64,000 nucleotides of DNA from Limnomonas spitsbergensis (GCA_037349105.1 JAYJMM010000026.1:2046001-2110000), one strand, 5' to 3'; positions 34,001-45,219 are shown, counted from the stretch's first letter. Numbers and translations are program-made. The notes: a model not told the origin generated them from the sequence alone.

Positions 34001-37000
34001 CTCCATTTCCTAGATGTGTGCAAGTTGGCAAGGAGTGGTTTCAATCACGAGACTTCAAGGCAAATCCACGTCGAATTCAGCTGCTTTTACCAGCAAGGGA
34101 CTCGGTCACTACTTTTACACAATTTCTGAATTTGGGCAAAACTGCACAGCACTGGTTGGAATGCTGCTCCTGGAGGATCATTTTTCTGGTTCAGTTCAGT
34201 TTTTCTTTTATCTTGATTCAGCTACCTGTCAGCCACACTCCGGCTCTAGTTGTGGCTAGCCATGCTGTTTGGGCCGTCGACCTTAGGCCGGCCAAGGTTT
34301 GGTCCCAACCGGGCCCGGCGGCCGCTGGGCGGCTCACTGAAAATGGCCTGGTAGCCCCCAAAATATATACAGGTTCGGTCCCACATCGGTAGCTGCAAAA
34401 CATCCCTTTCTCAGTCTCTCACCCAAACCTATATAATCCCCCTCCCACCTGCACTTTCGATAGTGTTAGGGTTTTGGACTTTTTATTCCCGGCTACCAGT
34501 CCCCACCTTTGGCAGAAGGCCGCCAAGGTCTGACTGGATCCAAACCTTGACCGGCCTACGACGGGTGGCGCCTAAGTAGAGCATGGCTGGCCATAGGCGG
34601 GGGTGTAGCTGACATTCTTACCGGCAAAACTAAAAACTGTTTTTCAATCTTGCGCAGGCGTCACTCAAGTCAGCTGCATTGCTGAAGTGGTGGGAGCGGC
34701 GCTGAGCTGGAAGCCTGCTGCAATTCAAAATTCAAAAGAAGAGGCTTCCAAGGAGGCTTCGAAGGAAGAGTTGCATTCGATTTTCGAAACGCCAGAGCTC
34801 AAGCAGAACAGGTGAGCCACTGGGCTGAGCTGCGTACGACAGGTGGGAAGATCAAGCCCTGTCAAGCACTGCTCTCCATCTCACCTCCTGGTCCACTCAG
34901 GTTTTAAATGTTCAAATGTACACACCTGTTCAAACCTCTTCAAACCTGTTCAAATCTGTTGAAGCCTGCTCAAACCTGTTCAAATCTGTTCAATCATGTT
35001 CAAACTTGTTCACACATGTTCAAACATATCAAACATGTTCAAACCTGCTCAAATCTGTTCAAGCCTGCTCAAACCTGTTCAGACATGTTCAAACCTGCTC
35101 AAACATGTTCAAACCTGTTCAAACCTGTTCACACCTGCTCAAACCTGTTTAAGCATGTTCAAACCTATTTTAACCTGTCTCAACATGTTAAAACATGTGC
35201 AAACATTTTTAAGCCTGCTCAAACCTGTTCACACATGTTCACACCTGTTCAGGCACATAGAGATCATCGCCCTGCCAGGCATTGCGCTGGATGGCCAGGA
35301 TGCAAAGGAAGCAGTGTTAGCCAAGTTCCAACAGGCTGCGTCGGACCCTGAGGTGCGTGACATCACCCATTTATGATTGCAATACGTTAAAAAATATATA
35401 ATGTATTTTAATCAAAATAAATCAGGGCGTATCGTTTCTCTTTTTATTTATTAATGGAACTTAATAACACTAAGGTACGCAGGCAAATGACCCTTTCAAA
35501 TATCTCGGCTGCAGCTGAAATTGTCTTCGATTTACTTTCCGCTGCCCCCCGCCAAAACTGCCATTTGTTCTGCCTTACGCCAATTTCAGGCCGAAAGCGA
35601 GCCAAATGGTCTAGTAGCTTTCCGCTTATTTCACGCCGAAAGTGTCTAATTCCCGGTAATGTTCCGACCATCTTTTTTGTTTCCCCCCAAGGTGCGGGAC
35701 ATCTGGCTGAGCGGCGACGCAGGCGCCGGCGTGGACGTGGACCTGTTGCTCCGCCTGACCAAGCTTCTTCCCTCTGATGGGAAGACGACGCTTCGCTTAA
35801 TGCCGATCAACGCCCGGGCCGTGCTGCACCACCAAGAGGCCTTGGGCGAGGTGAGGGGAGAAAATAGTTTTTTTTCCCCGGCTTCCGGTCCACCTTTGGC
35901 AGGCCGCCCCGCGGCCGGGGAAGGCTTTATTGGGACCAAACCTGGACCGGCCCATTAATTGGTTGTTAAAGCAGCATGGCTGGCCACAAATGGGGCTGCC
36001 GGCTGAGGTCGGAATGTTGCCGACGTGTACCTGAAACACGAAAAAATGGAATGTAGCTTACGGGTAGCTGAAACAAAAAAATGGAATGTAGCTTACGTGT
36101 AGCTGAAACAAAAAAATTGAATGTAGCTGACGTGTAGCTGAATAAAACAAAAAAATGGAATGTAGCTGACGTGTAGCTGAAATACCTAAAAAACAAGAAC
36201 TGGGAGAAAAGACGGTTGAGTTGTGGGGGCTCATGCCTGCCGACTGCTGCTTATCCATCCCAGGCTGCTGTGGAGCAGCCGAGTGTGTGTCTCGAATCCC
36301 CCAGTGCTCAGCATAGCACATGCCCCACTGCTGTGGAGCAGCCGAGTGTGTGTCTTGCATGGCCGAGTGCCCAGCATAGCATATGCCCCACTGCTGTGGA
36401 GCAGCCGAGTGTGTGTCTTGCATGGCCCAGTGCCCAGCATAGCACATGCCCCACTGCTGTGGAGCAGCCGAGTGTGTGTCTTGCATGGCCCAGTGCCCAG
36501 CATAGCACATGCCCCACTGCTGTGGAGCAGCCGAGTGTGTGTCTTGCATGGCCGAGTGCCCAGCATAGCATATGCCCCACTGCTGTGGAGCAGCCGAGTG
36601 TGTGTCTTGCATGGCCCAGTGCCCAGCATAGCACATGCCCCACTGCTGTGGAGCAGCCGAGTGTGTGTCTTGCATGGCCCAGTGCCCAGCATAGCACATG
36701 CCCCACTGCTGTGGAGCAGCCGAGTGTGTGTCTTGCATGGCCCAGTGCCCAGCACAGCACATGCCCCACTGCACACCGTGTTGCTGCTCACTCCGGGTGA
36801 ATCACCCTTAGACATTCACCCCCTTAACCCTAAACCCCTCCTCACTCTTCCTCACCCCCTAAACCCTAAACCTCAAACCCTCTCACCTCCCGGGCGGCAG
36901 CGCCTCGTCGTTTGCCTCATCGCCGCCCTCGTTTGCCTCATCGCCGCCCTCGTTCACCACGAGTGCCACGAGTTTTTTCCCCGTGACTTACAGCTACATG

Positions 37001-40000
37001 TCAGCTACACACTCCCGCCTCTGGCCGGAGGCACCCTGTTTGTGGCCAGCCATGCTGCTTTGGCCGGGCCAGTCGTAGGCCGATCCAGGTTAGGATCCCG
37101 TGTCGGGCTTTGGTGGCCGCGAGGCGGGGCCTGCCAAAGGTGGAGACTGGCACCCGAAAAAATAGGAACACTGGCAGGGGAGAACTGTTGCGAAGTGGGA
37201 AAGTCGAAAAAAGAAACGCTGGCGGTGGGAAACTGTGGAAGCTGGAATAATAAAATCTGGTAGCCGAAAAAAGAAACACTTGCCGGCGGCGCAGAGGACG
37301 GGAGCGCCTGATGGTTTCCCTCTGCTGGTTTCCCTCTGATGGTTTCCCTCTGAAGGTTTCCCTCCCCTGTACAGGTGCTGCGTCACCCCTTCGTCGTCCA
37401 TCACTTGCACATACCGCTGCTCTCTGGCTCGGACAAAGTGCTGACGGCGTTGAAGCAGGAGCACACAGTGTCGGGTAGGTGATTCAGGGTGGAGGGGTGA
37501 GGCTGTGAATGCTGGGGGTGTGGGTCACAGGGGGGTGGGGGGGGGGATGAGTGATTCAGGGTGTGATTGCTGGGGGGGTGGGTCACAGGGGGGTTGGACG
37601 GGGGTTAGGGTGAGTGATTCAGGGTGTGAATGCTGGGGGGGTGGATCACAGGGGGGGGGGGGGTGATTCAGGGTGTGAATGCTGAGGGGATCACAAGACG
37701 GGATCTGCCAGTGTCCATTTTCTGGCAACAAGTCCAACTTCGGCAGTCCAACTCCCTCCCTCTGTGCATCACTCCTTCCCTCCCTCTGTGCATCACTCCT
37801 TCCCTCCCTCTGTGCATCTCTCCTTCCCTCCCTCTGTGCATCACTCCTTCCCTCTCTCTGTGCATCACTCCTTCCCTCCCTCTGTGCATCACTCCTTCCC
37901 TCCCTCTGTGCATCACTCCTTCCCTCCTGCGTCCCACTTGTTCCCTCCCTCTGTGCATCACTCCTTCCCTCCCTCTGTGCATCACTCCTTCCCTCCTGTG
38001 TCCCACTTGTTCAGACTTTGAGGGCGCATGTGATGCGATGTTGCGTCTGGTTCCGGACCTGCAACTGGGCACTGACATGTTGTGCGGGTCGCTAGGGGAG
38101 GAGGCGGGTGACCACGAGGCTTCTCTGGCTGTACTGCGGAAGTACAGCTTGTTCCCACACGTGCGCACCTGGATGTACCGCCCTGGGTGAGTCGGCGGAT
38201 GTACCGCCTCATTTTAGTGTATATTTGTTAAAGAAAGTGTACTGACATGTGTACCGTATGTCAGTATTGAATTAAATTACTGTATATTTGCTTTGCCTTC
38301 CCTCATAATTTTTGTTGTTTGGGGTTGAGGGTTTGACTAGATTACTAATGGTTGATTGTCAACGCCAGATTTCAGACAGAAAATAAAGTTTTTTCATACC
38401 CGAGGGAAGGCAAATCAAATCTAAGGTAAGCCACATTCAGCTGACATATGAAGGTGAGTTCGCCATCCAGCTATACATGTCATGGACACTCCCGCCCCTG
38501 GCCGGAGGTCCCTTTTTATTTGCCAGACATAAGCTGCTTTGGCCACCAGTCGCAGGGCGGTCCAGGATTCGTCCCAATTGGGCCTTTGCTGGCCACCGGG
38601 CTGCAAAATGTAGAGACTGGTTACCGGGGGGAAGAAACACCGAGCCTCACTGATTACTTTTAGTGTTTATTTTTTCGTGACTCTGCTACATGTCAGGTAC
38701 ACCCTGGCCTCTTGCCAGAGGCCCCAGTCGTGGCCAGCCAAACTGCCTGCAGTTTTTTTTTCTTTAGTCGGGGCCGACCATGCAGGCCCTGCTTCTGCAA
38801 AAACAATTGTCGGGCCTCACGCACCAGTCGTAGGCCAGTCCAGGTTAAGGCTGAATCGGGCTTTTGGCGACCACAGCACGGCCTGCAGAAGGCGTACTGG
38901 TTGCCGGGGGAAAAGAAACTCTGCGCCAATCGAAGGCCAGTCCAGGTTTTGGCCATATTTGGTATTCGGGCCTTTGGCGGCCCCGGGATGGCCTGCAGAA
39001 GGCGAACTGGTTTCCGGATGGGGGGGGAAAACTCTGCGGGGCGTCACTGATAAGTTTGGTATGTATACAGCCTACATAGCGCGTCATCAGTTGTTCCACC
39101 TCTTGCCTCCGTGTTGGTATTGGAAATGCCCTCATCCAGGATACGGCGTCCCTGAATTTAACATGCAAAGCAAAAAAAATGCAAAAATTGCTTGCTTTGA
39201 AGATTTAGCGAATCTCACAGAATACGATTTGAACTCCCTTGCTGTCCCGCACAGAGAAGGGCCGGGGTCAGCCAAGTAGCCATGTTTTGCCGGGCAGAGT
39301 AGTTAGGGGCCGGCTGGGGGGTCAAAAAGTGGAGTCCCGCACCTACACATGAAGACATGTCTATGTGTTGAGGAAGTCCAAACCGATCGATGATGCCGTA
39401 TGCTTCCTGATGACCTGACCGATTGTTTCGAACTGGAACACTGTGGCCACTTGAGCACAACAGATGTCCCCCACTCAAGCGAGAACGTCACACCGGCCTA
39501 AAGAAGAGGGAAAACCCTAAACCCTCTCTAGCTCAACAAGAAACCCTGAACCCTAAACCCTCTCTAGCTACCCAAGAAGCCCCGGACCCTAAACCCTCTC
39601 TAGCTCAACAAGAAACCCTGAACCCTAAACCCTCTGCAGCTCACCAAGAAACCCTGGACCCTAAACCCTCTCTAGCTAACCAAGAAACCCTGGACCCTAA
39701 ACCCTCTCTAGCTCAACAAGAAACCCTGAACCCTAAACCCTCTGCAGCTCACCAAGAAACCCTGAACCCTAAACCCTCTCTAGCTACCCAAGAAGCCCCG
39801 GACCCTAAACCCTCTCTAGCTCAACAAGAAACCCTGAACCCTAAACCCTCTGCAGCTCACCAAGAAACCCTGGACCCTAAACCCTCTCTAGCTAACCAAG
39901 AAACCCTAAACCCTAAACCCTCTCTAGCTCAACAAGAAACCCTGAACCCTAAACCCTCTGCAGCTCACCAAGAAACCCTGAACTCAAAACCCTCTCTAGC

Positions 40001-43000
40001 TCAACAAGAAACCCTGAACCCCTAAACCCTCTCCAGCTCACCAAGAAACCCTCAACCCCTAAACCCTCTCCAGCTCACCAAGAAACCATGAACCCTAAAC
40101 CCTCTCTACCTTACTAAGAAACCCTGAACTCAAAACCCTCTCTAGCTCAACAAGAAACCCTGAACCCTAAACCCTCTCTAGCTCAACAAGAAACCCTGAA
40201 CCCCTAAACCCTCTCCAGCTCACCGAGAAACCCTGAACCCTAAACCCTATCCCGCTCACCAAGAAACCCTCAACCCTCTCCAGCCCACCAAGAAACCCTG
40301 AACCCTGAAACCTCTCTAGCTCACCAAGAAACCTTAAATCCTGGACCCTAAACCCTGATCCCCCACTGCACATCTTTCCCTTGCGCCCTCAGACCCAATG
40401 AGCCTACTACGGGCGAGGAGCGTCCCTCCTCCCTGATTGCCATGGAGCGGATGCGGGAGGTCAGTGCAAAGCTGCTTTTGCCGCAATTTAGTGGATGAAT
40501 AGCAATGATGTCCGAGGGGCCTTGTGCACAAGGGAGGGGGATATCGCTGATATTGAGAGCTGCTTTGCCGCTATTCAGTGGAACTGGAATGATTTCGCCT
40601 AGGCCTTGGGCGCACTTCAGTGGAGTAGCCATGATATCTGAAGGGAATTTAGTGGAACAGCCATGATACGTCCGGGTAAGGGCCTTTGGGCGCAGTCTTT
40701 CTTTGTTCGTGACTCAGCTACATATCAGCTACAACCTGGCTACCTGCCAGAGGCCCCATGTGTGGCCAGCCATGCTGAATGGGCTGCCGGACGTAGGCCG
40801 GTCCAGGTTTGTCCCCAATCGGGCCTCTGACGGCTGCGGGTTGGCCGAAAGTGCACTCGCAGGTGGAAGAAAGAAACACTGATGCGTTGGAGACTTTGAC
40901 GTCACTGGGTGCACCTTGCACTGCTGTGCTGTGTTGGAGACTTTGACGTCACTGGGTGCACCTTGCACTGCTGTGATGCGTTGGAGACTTTGACGTCACT
41001 GGGTGCACCTTGCACTGTTGTGCTGTGTTGGAGACTTTGACGTCACTGGGTGCACCTTGCACTGCTGTGCTGTGTTGCTGACTTTGACGTCACTGGGTGC
41101 ACCTTGCACTGCTGTGCTGTGTTGCTGACTTTGACGTCACTGGGTGCACCTTGCACTGCTGTGCCGTGTTGCTGACTTTGACGTCACTGGGTGCACCTTG
41201 CACTGCTGTGCTGTGTTGCTGACTTTGACGTCACTGGGTGCACCTTGCACTGCTGTGCTGTGTTGCTGACTTTGACGTCACTGGGTGCACCTTGCACTGC
41301 TGTGCCGTGTTGCTGACTTTGACGTCACTGGGTGCACCTTGCACTGCTGTGCTGTGTTGCTGACTTTGACGTCACTGGGTGCACCTTGCACTGCTGTGCT
41401 GTGTTGCTGACTTTGACGTCACTGGGTGCACCTTGCACTGCTGTGCCGTGTTGCTGACTGTGACGTCACTGGGTGCACCTTGCACTGCTGTGCCGTGTTG
41501 CTGACTTTGACGTCACTGGGTGCACCTTGCACTGTTGTGCCGTGTTGGAGACTTTCCGCCAAAATATCTTGCAGGTAGGTACATGACCAGGAAAAAAACA
41601 TTCAATTTTGCCGCCCCATCCCCCCCAACAACAAAAATGTGACTAACATTGAACAACAAACGTATAATAGATTAAGAATGAACCGGATGACTAAACCTTG
41701 TTTCTCATCACATTATTCTGGAATGCCTTCCAGGTCCAGGCCTTGATGGAGCATTGGCTGGAGGACGCTTATGTGGAGAAAGTTGGGACGGTGGTGCGCG
41801 TGTGGGTGGTGGACGTGGCGCCTAATGGCTTGTTCGTGGGCCACACGAATACTAACATGCAGGTGGGTGGTGCCCTTCCCTCAAGGAGGGCTGGACATGG
41901 TTTGCGCAAGTTTGTGTTCCGCAGATTTGACTTACCTTCCCCTGGGCATCCAAAAGTGATGTATCCTTATGCCGCCCCTCAGGGCAAACTGTTGACACCA
42001 ATTTTAATAATGCCGGGTGGAAACTGGCGCTGACAATTGACCATTAGTCAATTCATGGATCCCTCAACTCCAAACAACATAAATTATGAGAGAAGGCAAA
42101 GCAAGTCTGTGGTGCCTTTCAAGATCAAGAGCGTGGTCTCTGACAAGCAAGAACACAGTTTTTGTAAGCTTTGCAGTGTGCCTTTTGACGCAAGTTGCAG
42201 GAAAGGAGTGGAGTTTACCCCCCACACATAACGCACAGCTACGTAATTCATGAGCCACCGTTATCGGCACAGATCTTCCCAGGTTCCCCCTTCAGGGGCC
42301 ATGATCGCACAAACTCATAACCAAGATTGGGCAGTGATGGGGCCTTCTCATTACGGTGACTGAAATCCAGCTGCGTAATTTAGCCACCGTAGTAAAGAAA
42401 ACTCCCTGTTTCACTGCAAATTCAGCTACGTAACTCGGCCACTTTCGTTGCACTGCAGTATGCTGGTGATGATCGCACCCACGCCCACTTCCTCACTCCG
42501 CACAGATACATCGCACCCACCCACCCCGCACCCACCCACTCACCCGCACGCATCCACTCACCCACACACTCACCCCGCACCCACCCACTTACCCACGTCT
42601 TCCTGCAGGTGATGATTGCACCCACGCAGAACTTGGTGGGCAGTGTTGTGATTGCCTGCGTCAAGTCCGTCACCAAAGGGCTGGTCAAGGCGGAGATCAT
42701 CGCTTGGTTGTATCGTAACGACCCAACGGTGGGTAGTGGGTATGGGTGCCTTGGTTTTTGTTTATTATATACTGAATAATAATACTGCATACTCTGTGCC
42801 TTGCGGGCTTGTGTAAAAGAATGTGCAGCATCTCTGCGGAATTTAGATCACAGCACCTTATCGCGATATGCTACGCGTCTGGCCCGTACAACAAAGCCAG
42901 TTGTAGTGCCTGTGGTGTTGTCACAAGAGCAAAGCCTGACGGGCCATTGACAGCAGTGTTTCTATTTTTGGACTCGTCTACATATCAGCGACACTCCAGC

Positions 43001-45219
43001 CTCTGGCCGGCCTGCAACTGGTGGCCAGAGCAGCATAGCTGGCTACGAATGGGGCCCCTGGCCAGAGGCCGGAGTGTAGCTGACATGTAGCTGAGTCACG
43101 AATAAAGAAACACTGAATACTGCCTGCCACCTTTGAAACCCCAAGCCCCACAAATGGCGCCCTGAATAAATTATTTCCTGCCCCCCCCCTGCCCCTGGTC
43201 TGCCCAGGACTACGGCATTTGGCCCGGGTTGGGGAACAGCCGACCCAGCATGGAGGGCTCCGCCCGCGCCAAGACATGGGCCGTCGGCGAGCAAAGCTCC
43301 AGCTCATCGGCGCAGGCGTCTGTCGCCACCCTGGGGGGGGTCGGACCCCTTGACGCTACCAGGAGGGCACACGGCAGCATGGCCGGCGACGGGGTCAGGC
43401 GTGGATCGGACCAGATGTTCAGCCGCAGCTCACGGCAGGACCTTTCGGCGCATGGAGAGACCAAGGGCCATGCCATGCGGCTGCACTGGCGCCCCAGCAC
43501 GGGTAGGTTGTCCAGTTGTTTCTCACAGCATTTTGCTGGGGCTGTAGATTCCTAAACCCTAAATCCAATTAGATCTTGTGCCTCGCGCCAGCCTTATTCC
43601 CCAGTGCATTTTCATACACCACTGCATCGCCGTCCCGCAGCACTGGTAGGCGGTGATTCTTTTTGTTACTCAGCTGCATGTCAGCTACCACCCGGCTCAT
43701 GGCCTGAGGTCCCGTTTGTGGCCAGCCATGCTGCATTGGCCATCAGTCGTAGGCCGGTCCTGGTTTGGTCCCAATCGGACTTTTGGCAGCCGCGGGGCGG
43801 CCTGCAGCAGGTGGTTTCGTAGCCGGGGGGGGGGGGGGAACTGCTGTTAGGTGTCACCAGTGTTTATTTTAGTGTGTACCAGAGCACCTTGGGTGGGCCG
43901 CGGGGCTAGTGTTTGTTTTAGAGCGTGCTAGGCTGGGTCATGCCATGCTTTTGAGCTGATGGGGACATAACTTTGACCAGCCTACAACCGGCGGCTTAAG
44001 TATCAGGGCTGGCTGCGCCAAGCCCCCCCGGCCATAGGCTATGTTGTTGTTGAATCGTGTGAAAACATGTTTTTGACGCAGCCAGGACTGTGCCGATCGG
44101 GACCAAACCTTGACCGCTCCCACAGCCAAAGGCCATGGGGTAGCTGAATTGTAGCTGAAGCGTGTGCTAACTAATCACTGGGTGTGATTACCCCTTAACC
44201 CTGAACCCCTGAAAAGGCTGGTGCACCCCTGTGCCCAACCCCCTTCTCGGCTAATCCCAAGAGTGAGTGCACTGGAATTGGCGGTGGATGCTGTGAGCGT
44301 GATCGGAGCTGAATCAAAGACCTAATTGTCACCCTCAGCCCTGTGCAAATAATTGTTGTACTATTTGCCCCGTTTGTGATACACAGTCAGTTTTGCACAG
44401 GTGTCTGCCCTGGGCCAAATAATCGTTACGCTCCCCTAAACATCTTGCAGCATCTACAATCCTGAAACATCTCAACTCCCGAAACATCTCAGACCCTGAA
44501 ACATCTAAAATCCTGAAATATCTAAAATCTTCAACACTTGTATACCCCTGGACGGATCAGGTACTCTGTTGACCACCTGTGATGTTCTGAACCTGCCGCC
44601 TCCTGTGCAACCAGCTCAACCGGATCTGGACAAGGTCGTGAGGTGGGTGGATGTTGCAGGACACATAGCCCCGTTGGAAACAATTGAGCGTGCACGCATT
44701 TCGCGCGTCCCTAAACCCCAACCCTAAACCGAAAAGATGACCAGGATGCGCGAACCGGAATGTTCATCACGGTATATTAGAATCTGCGGCATTTCAACAT
44801 AGGATTATGTAGCTGGTCGACGACCCTTGCCAATGCATGTCGGCGAGGAAGCTTCCCATCTTCAGCTCGCTTGTTTATTATGCAAGCCTTTGCTGAACAC
44901 GCCTGACAATCGGACACACACCCTGTGCTTGTTTTTGACAAAAGGATCCCGATTTTGATGAATCTCGACATTGCGATGAATCTCGGGAGATCTCGGTCAA
45001 CATTTTGATGAATCTCGACAATTTTGACGAAAGGATCCTGATTTTGATGAACCTTGCAGGCGCGAGAACGCCGATGACATGAGTGAGGACGACATGCTTA
45101 TGATCTGGTCCACTCCGGTGTCCATGCGGACAGTGCAGACCGGCGCGGTGGTCGCCATGGGCGTTTTGCTGGCAGCCTTCGCGATGATCCTGGCATCAGG
45201 CCTTGCGGTGGTGCCTTGA
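31066..45219 (+). CDS. CDKAL1: CDKAL1-like methylthiotransferase-fold protein, catalytic cysteines lost
   Basis: Fourteen exons: 31066-31358, 32962-33037, 33793-33913, 34658-34811, 35253-35352, 35692-35850, 37375-37474, 38015-38186, 40393-40459, 41734-41862, 42609-42728, 43208-43502, 44615-44642, 45060-45219. Phases join throughout to give 657 residues. True CDKAL1 makes the ms2 modification on t6A37 of tRNA-Lys using two [4Fe-4S] clusters. Matches in order: MTTase N domain (IWVGLGSECS; KQVVIVGCDVP), radical-SAM barrel (VRDIWLSGDAGAG; LHIPLLSGSDKVL; DMLCGSLGEEAGDHE), TRAM (415-497), linker, and a C-terminal membrane helix 632-655, as in CDKAL1. Of six cluster cysteines only Cys72 and Cys145 remain: Gly116 replaces the second, and the CxxxCxxC loop after IEII (217-220) is deleted. 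GFPGET has become GSLGEE. The 28-nt exon 44615-44642 and the exact start are the least sure parts. Confidence 0.85.
31800..31958 (+). mobile_element. Family A MITE copy
   Basis: CAGTGCTTCTTTTTTGGCTA to CACGAAAGAAGAAACACTA, internally shortened; in intron 1 of the CDKAL1-like gene. Confidence 0.75.
32129..32320 (+). mobile_element. Family A MITE copy
   Basis: TTATTTTTTCAGCTACAAGG to GAAAAAAATAAACACCG, full core between. In intron 1 of the CDKAL1-like gene, just before the exon-edge repeat array. Confidence 0.75.
32380..32961 (+). repeat. ~122-bp tandem array of exon 2's acceptor edge
   Basis: Four complete upstream copies (plus one partial) of the segment that ends GTCCCCAG and runs into the start of exon 32962-33037 (TTGCTGGATGAG). 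In the upstream copies the reading frame closes at TGCTGCTGA and lacks a good donor, so only the fifth, 32962, is usable as an exon. Each copy keeps a good AG acceptor. Confidence 0.92.
33702..34024 (+). repeat. Exon 3 flanked by copies of both its edges
   Basis: Exon 33793-33913 starts GTTTCCTTCCTGGGCTTGGT after GCAG; a near copy lies upstream at 33710-33730. It ends with GGGAGTTTGTGGGCCTTCAT and a GTGTGTGCAAG donor; a near copy lies downstream at 33988-34024. Confidence 0.92.
34190..34366 (-). mobile_element. Family A MITE copy
   Basis: CAGTTTTTCTTTTATCTTGA, ATTCAGCTACCTGTCAGCC, GTCCCAACCGGGCC; right end worn. In intron 3. Confidence 0.65.
34475..34645 (+). mobile_element. Family A MITE copy
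   Basis: TTTTTATTCCCGGCTACCAG at left, a core with ATCCAAACCTTGACCGGCCT, and GGCAAAACTAAAAACTG at right. It ends 13 bp before exon 34658-34811, so the acceptor's pyrimidine tract lies at the element edge. Confidence 0.65.
34905..35252. repeat. ~10-bp TTCAAACCTG minisatellite
   Basis: About 34 units of TTCAAACCTG and variants fill intron 4 of the CDKAL1-like gene up to the acceptor of exon 35253. This is the intron where the radical-SAM cysteine loop would be encoded; I searched it and found no CxxxCxxC frame. Confidence 0.95.
35865..36190 (+). mobile_element. Family A MITE with tandemly amplified right end
   Basis: The core 35870-36045 is followed by four tandem repeats of the right end (GGAATGTAGCTGACGTGTAG then CTGAAACAAAAAAAT) to 36185. 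Confidence 0.75.
36262..36772. repeat. 63-bp minisatellite
   Basis: Eight copies of a unit with CTGCTGTGGAGCAGCCGAGT, GTGTGTCTTGCATGGCC and CAGTGCCCAGCATAGCACAT. The 63-bp length is a multiple of three, so four or more frames stay open on both strands, giving long false ORFs (36223-37263 plus, 36058-36774 minus). Confidence 0.95.
36964..37290 (-). mobile_element. Family A MITE, extended copy
   Basis: Left part GTGACTTACAGCTACATGTCAG, core GGCCAGCCATGCTGCTTTGG, then several CGAAAAAAGAAACRCTGGC ends in tandem (37140-37290). Confidence 0.7.
37490..38014. repeat. Two tandem arrays in intron 7
   Basis: 37490-37690: GTGATTCAGGGTGTGAATGC then a G run with TGGGTCACAG, four units. 37745-38005: CCCTCCCTCTGTGCATCACT then CCTT, about ten 24-bp units, abutting the acceptor of exon 38015-38186. 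Confidence 0.9.
38286..38427 (+). mobile_element. Family I MITE-like element, best copy
   Basis: Left end ATATTTGCTTTGCCTTCCCT, right end GAGGGAAGGCAAATCAAATC: terminal inverted repeats of about 20 bp around a core with GGGGTTGAGGG and AACGCCAGATTTCAGACAGA. No clear target duplication. Confidence 0.65.
38430..38900 (-). mobile_element. Two adjacent family A MITE copies
   Basis: About 38430-38640 and 38664-38900, both in the CAGCTACATGTCAG to GGGGGAAAAGAAACTCTG sense, with an extra right-end piece to 39040. In intron 8 of the CDKAL1-like gene. Confidence 0.65.
39505..40370. repeat. 36-bp minisatellite with CCCTAAA blocks
   Basis: About 23 copies of AACCCTAAACCCTCTCTAGC then TCAACAAGAAACCCTG. 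It includes the plant telomere motif on the opposite strand to 4296-4612 and lies just before exon 40393-40459. Confidence 0.95.
40692..40881 (-). mobile_element. Family A MITE copy
   Basis: CAGTCTTTCTTTGTTCGTGA to GGTGGAAGAAAGAAACACTG, full core. In intron 9. Confidence 0.75.
40882..41560. repeat. ~46-bp tandem array with 14 TGACGTCA sites
   Basis: Units of TGTTGCTGACTTTGACGTCA, CTGGGTGCACCTTGCACTGC, TGTGC. The 8-bp palindrome TGACGTCA, the consensus bZIP/CREB-ATF site, is kept in all 14 copies I counted, while the bases around it vary (GGAGACT or GCTGACT). Confidence 0.95.
42050..42608. repeat. Intron 10: family I and family K pieces and an acceptor copy
   Basis: 42050-42110 is an inverse family I piece. 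42230-42445 holds family K blocks (GTGACTGAAATCCAGCTGCG; CGTAATTTAGCCACCGTA). At 42459-42481 GGTGATGATCGCACCCACG copies the start of exon 42609-42728 (GTGATGATTGCACCCACG). 42480-42600 is a CACCCACCCACT-type array. Confidence 0.7.
42954..43115. mobile_element. Family A MITE copy, near-palindromic
   Basis: CAGTGTTTCTATTTTTGGAC at left and GAGTCACGAATAAAGAAACACTG at right; both ends carry the CTACAT-TCAGC/GCTGACATGTAG arm, so it can fold back on itself. Confidence 0.8.
43650..43835 (-). mobile_element. Family A MITE copy
   Basis: TTCTTTTTGTTACTCAGCTG, GGCCAGCCATGCTGCATTGG, GGTCCCAATCGGAC; right end degenerates into a G run. In intron 12. Confidence 0.65.
43858..44180 (+). mobile_element. Family A2 MITE copy
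   Basis: CAGTGTTTATTTTAGTGTGT at left and ACTAATCACTG at right; flanking 8-mers GGTGTCAC and GGTGTGAT match at six positions. A second left end inside (43909 onward) shows an internal duplication or nested copy. Confidence 0.7.

Noticed and set aside
34812..35252. Hidden exon carrying the radical-SAM CxxxCxxC loop
   Set aside because: The intron is almost wholly TTCAAACCTG repeat; cysteines in its frames are spaced by the repeat, and no acceptor-donor pair frames a suitable motif.
36058..37263. Overlapping ORFs of 153-346 residues on both strands
   Set aside because: They are produced by the 63-bp tandem repeat and show no codon bias or splice logic; the real exons nearby are 35692-35850 and 37375-37474.
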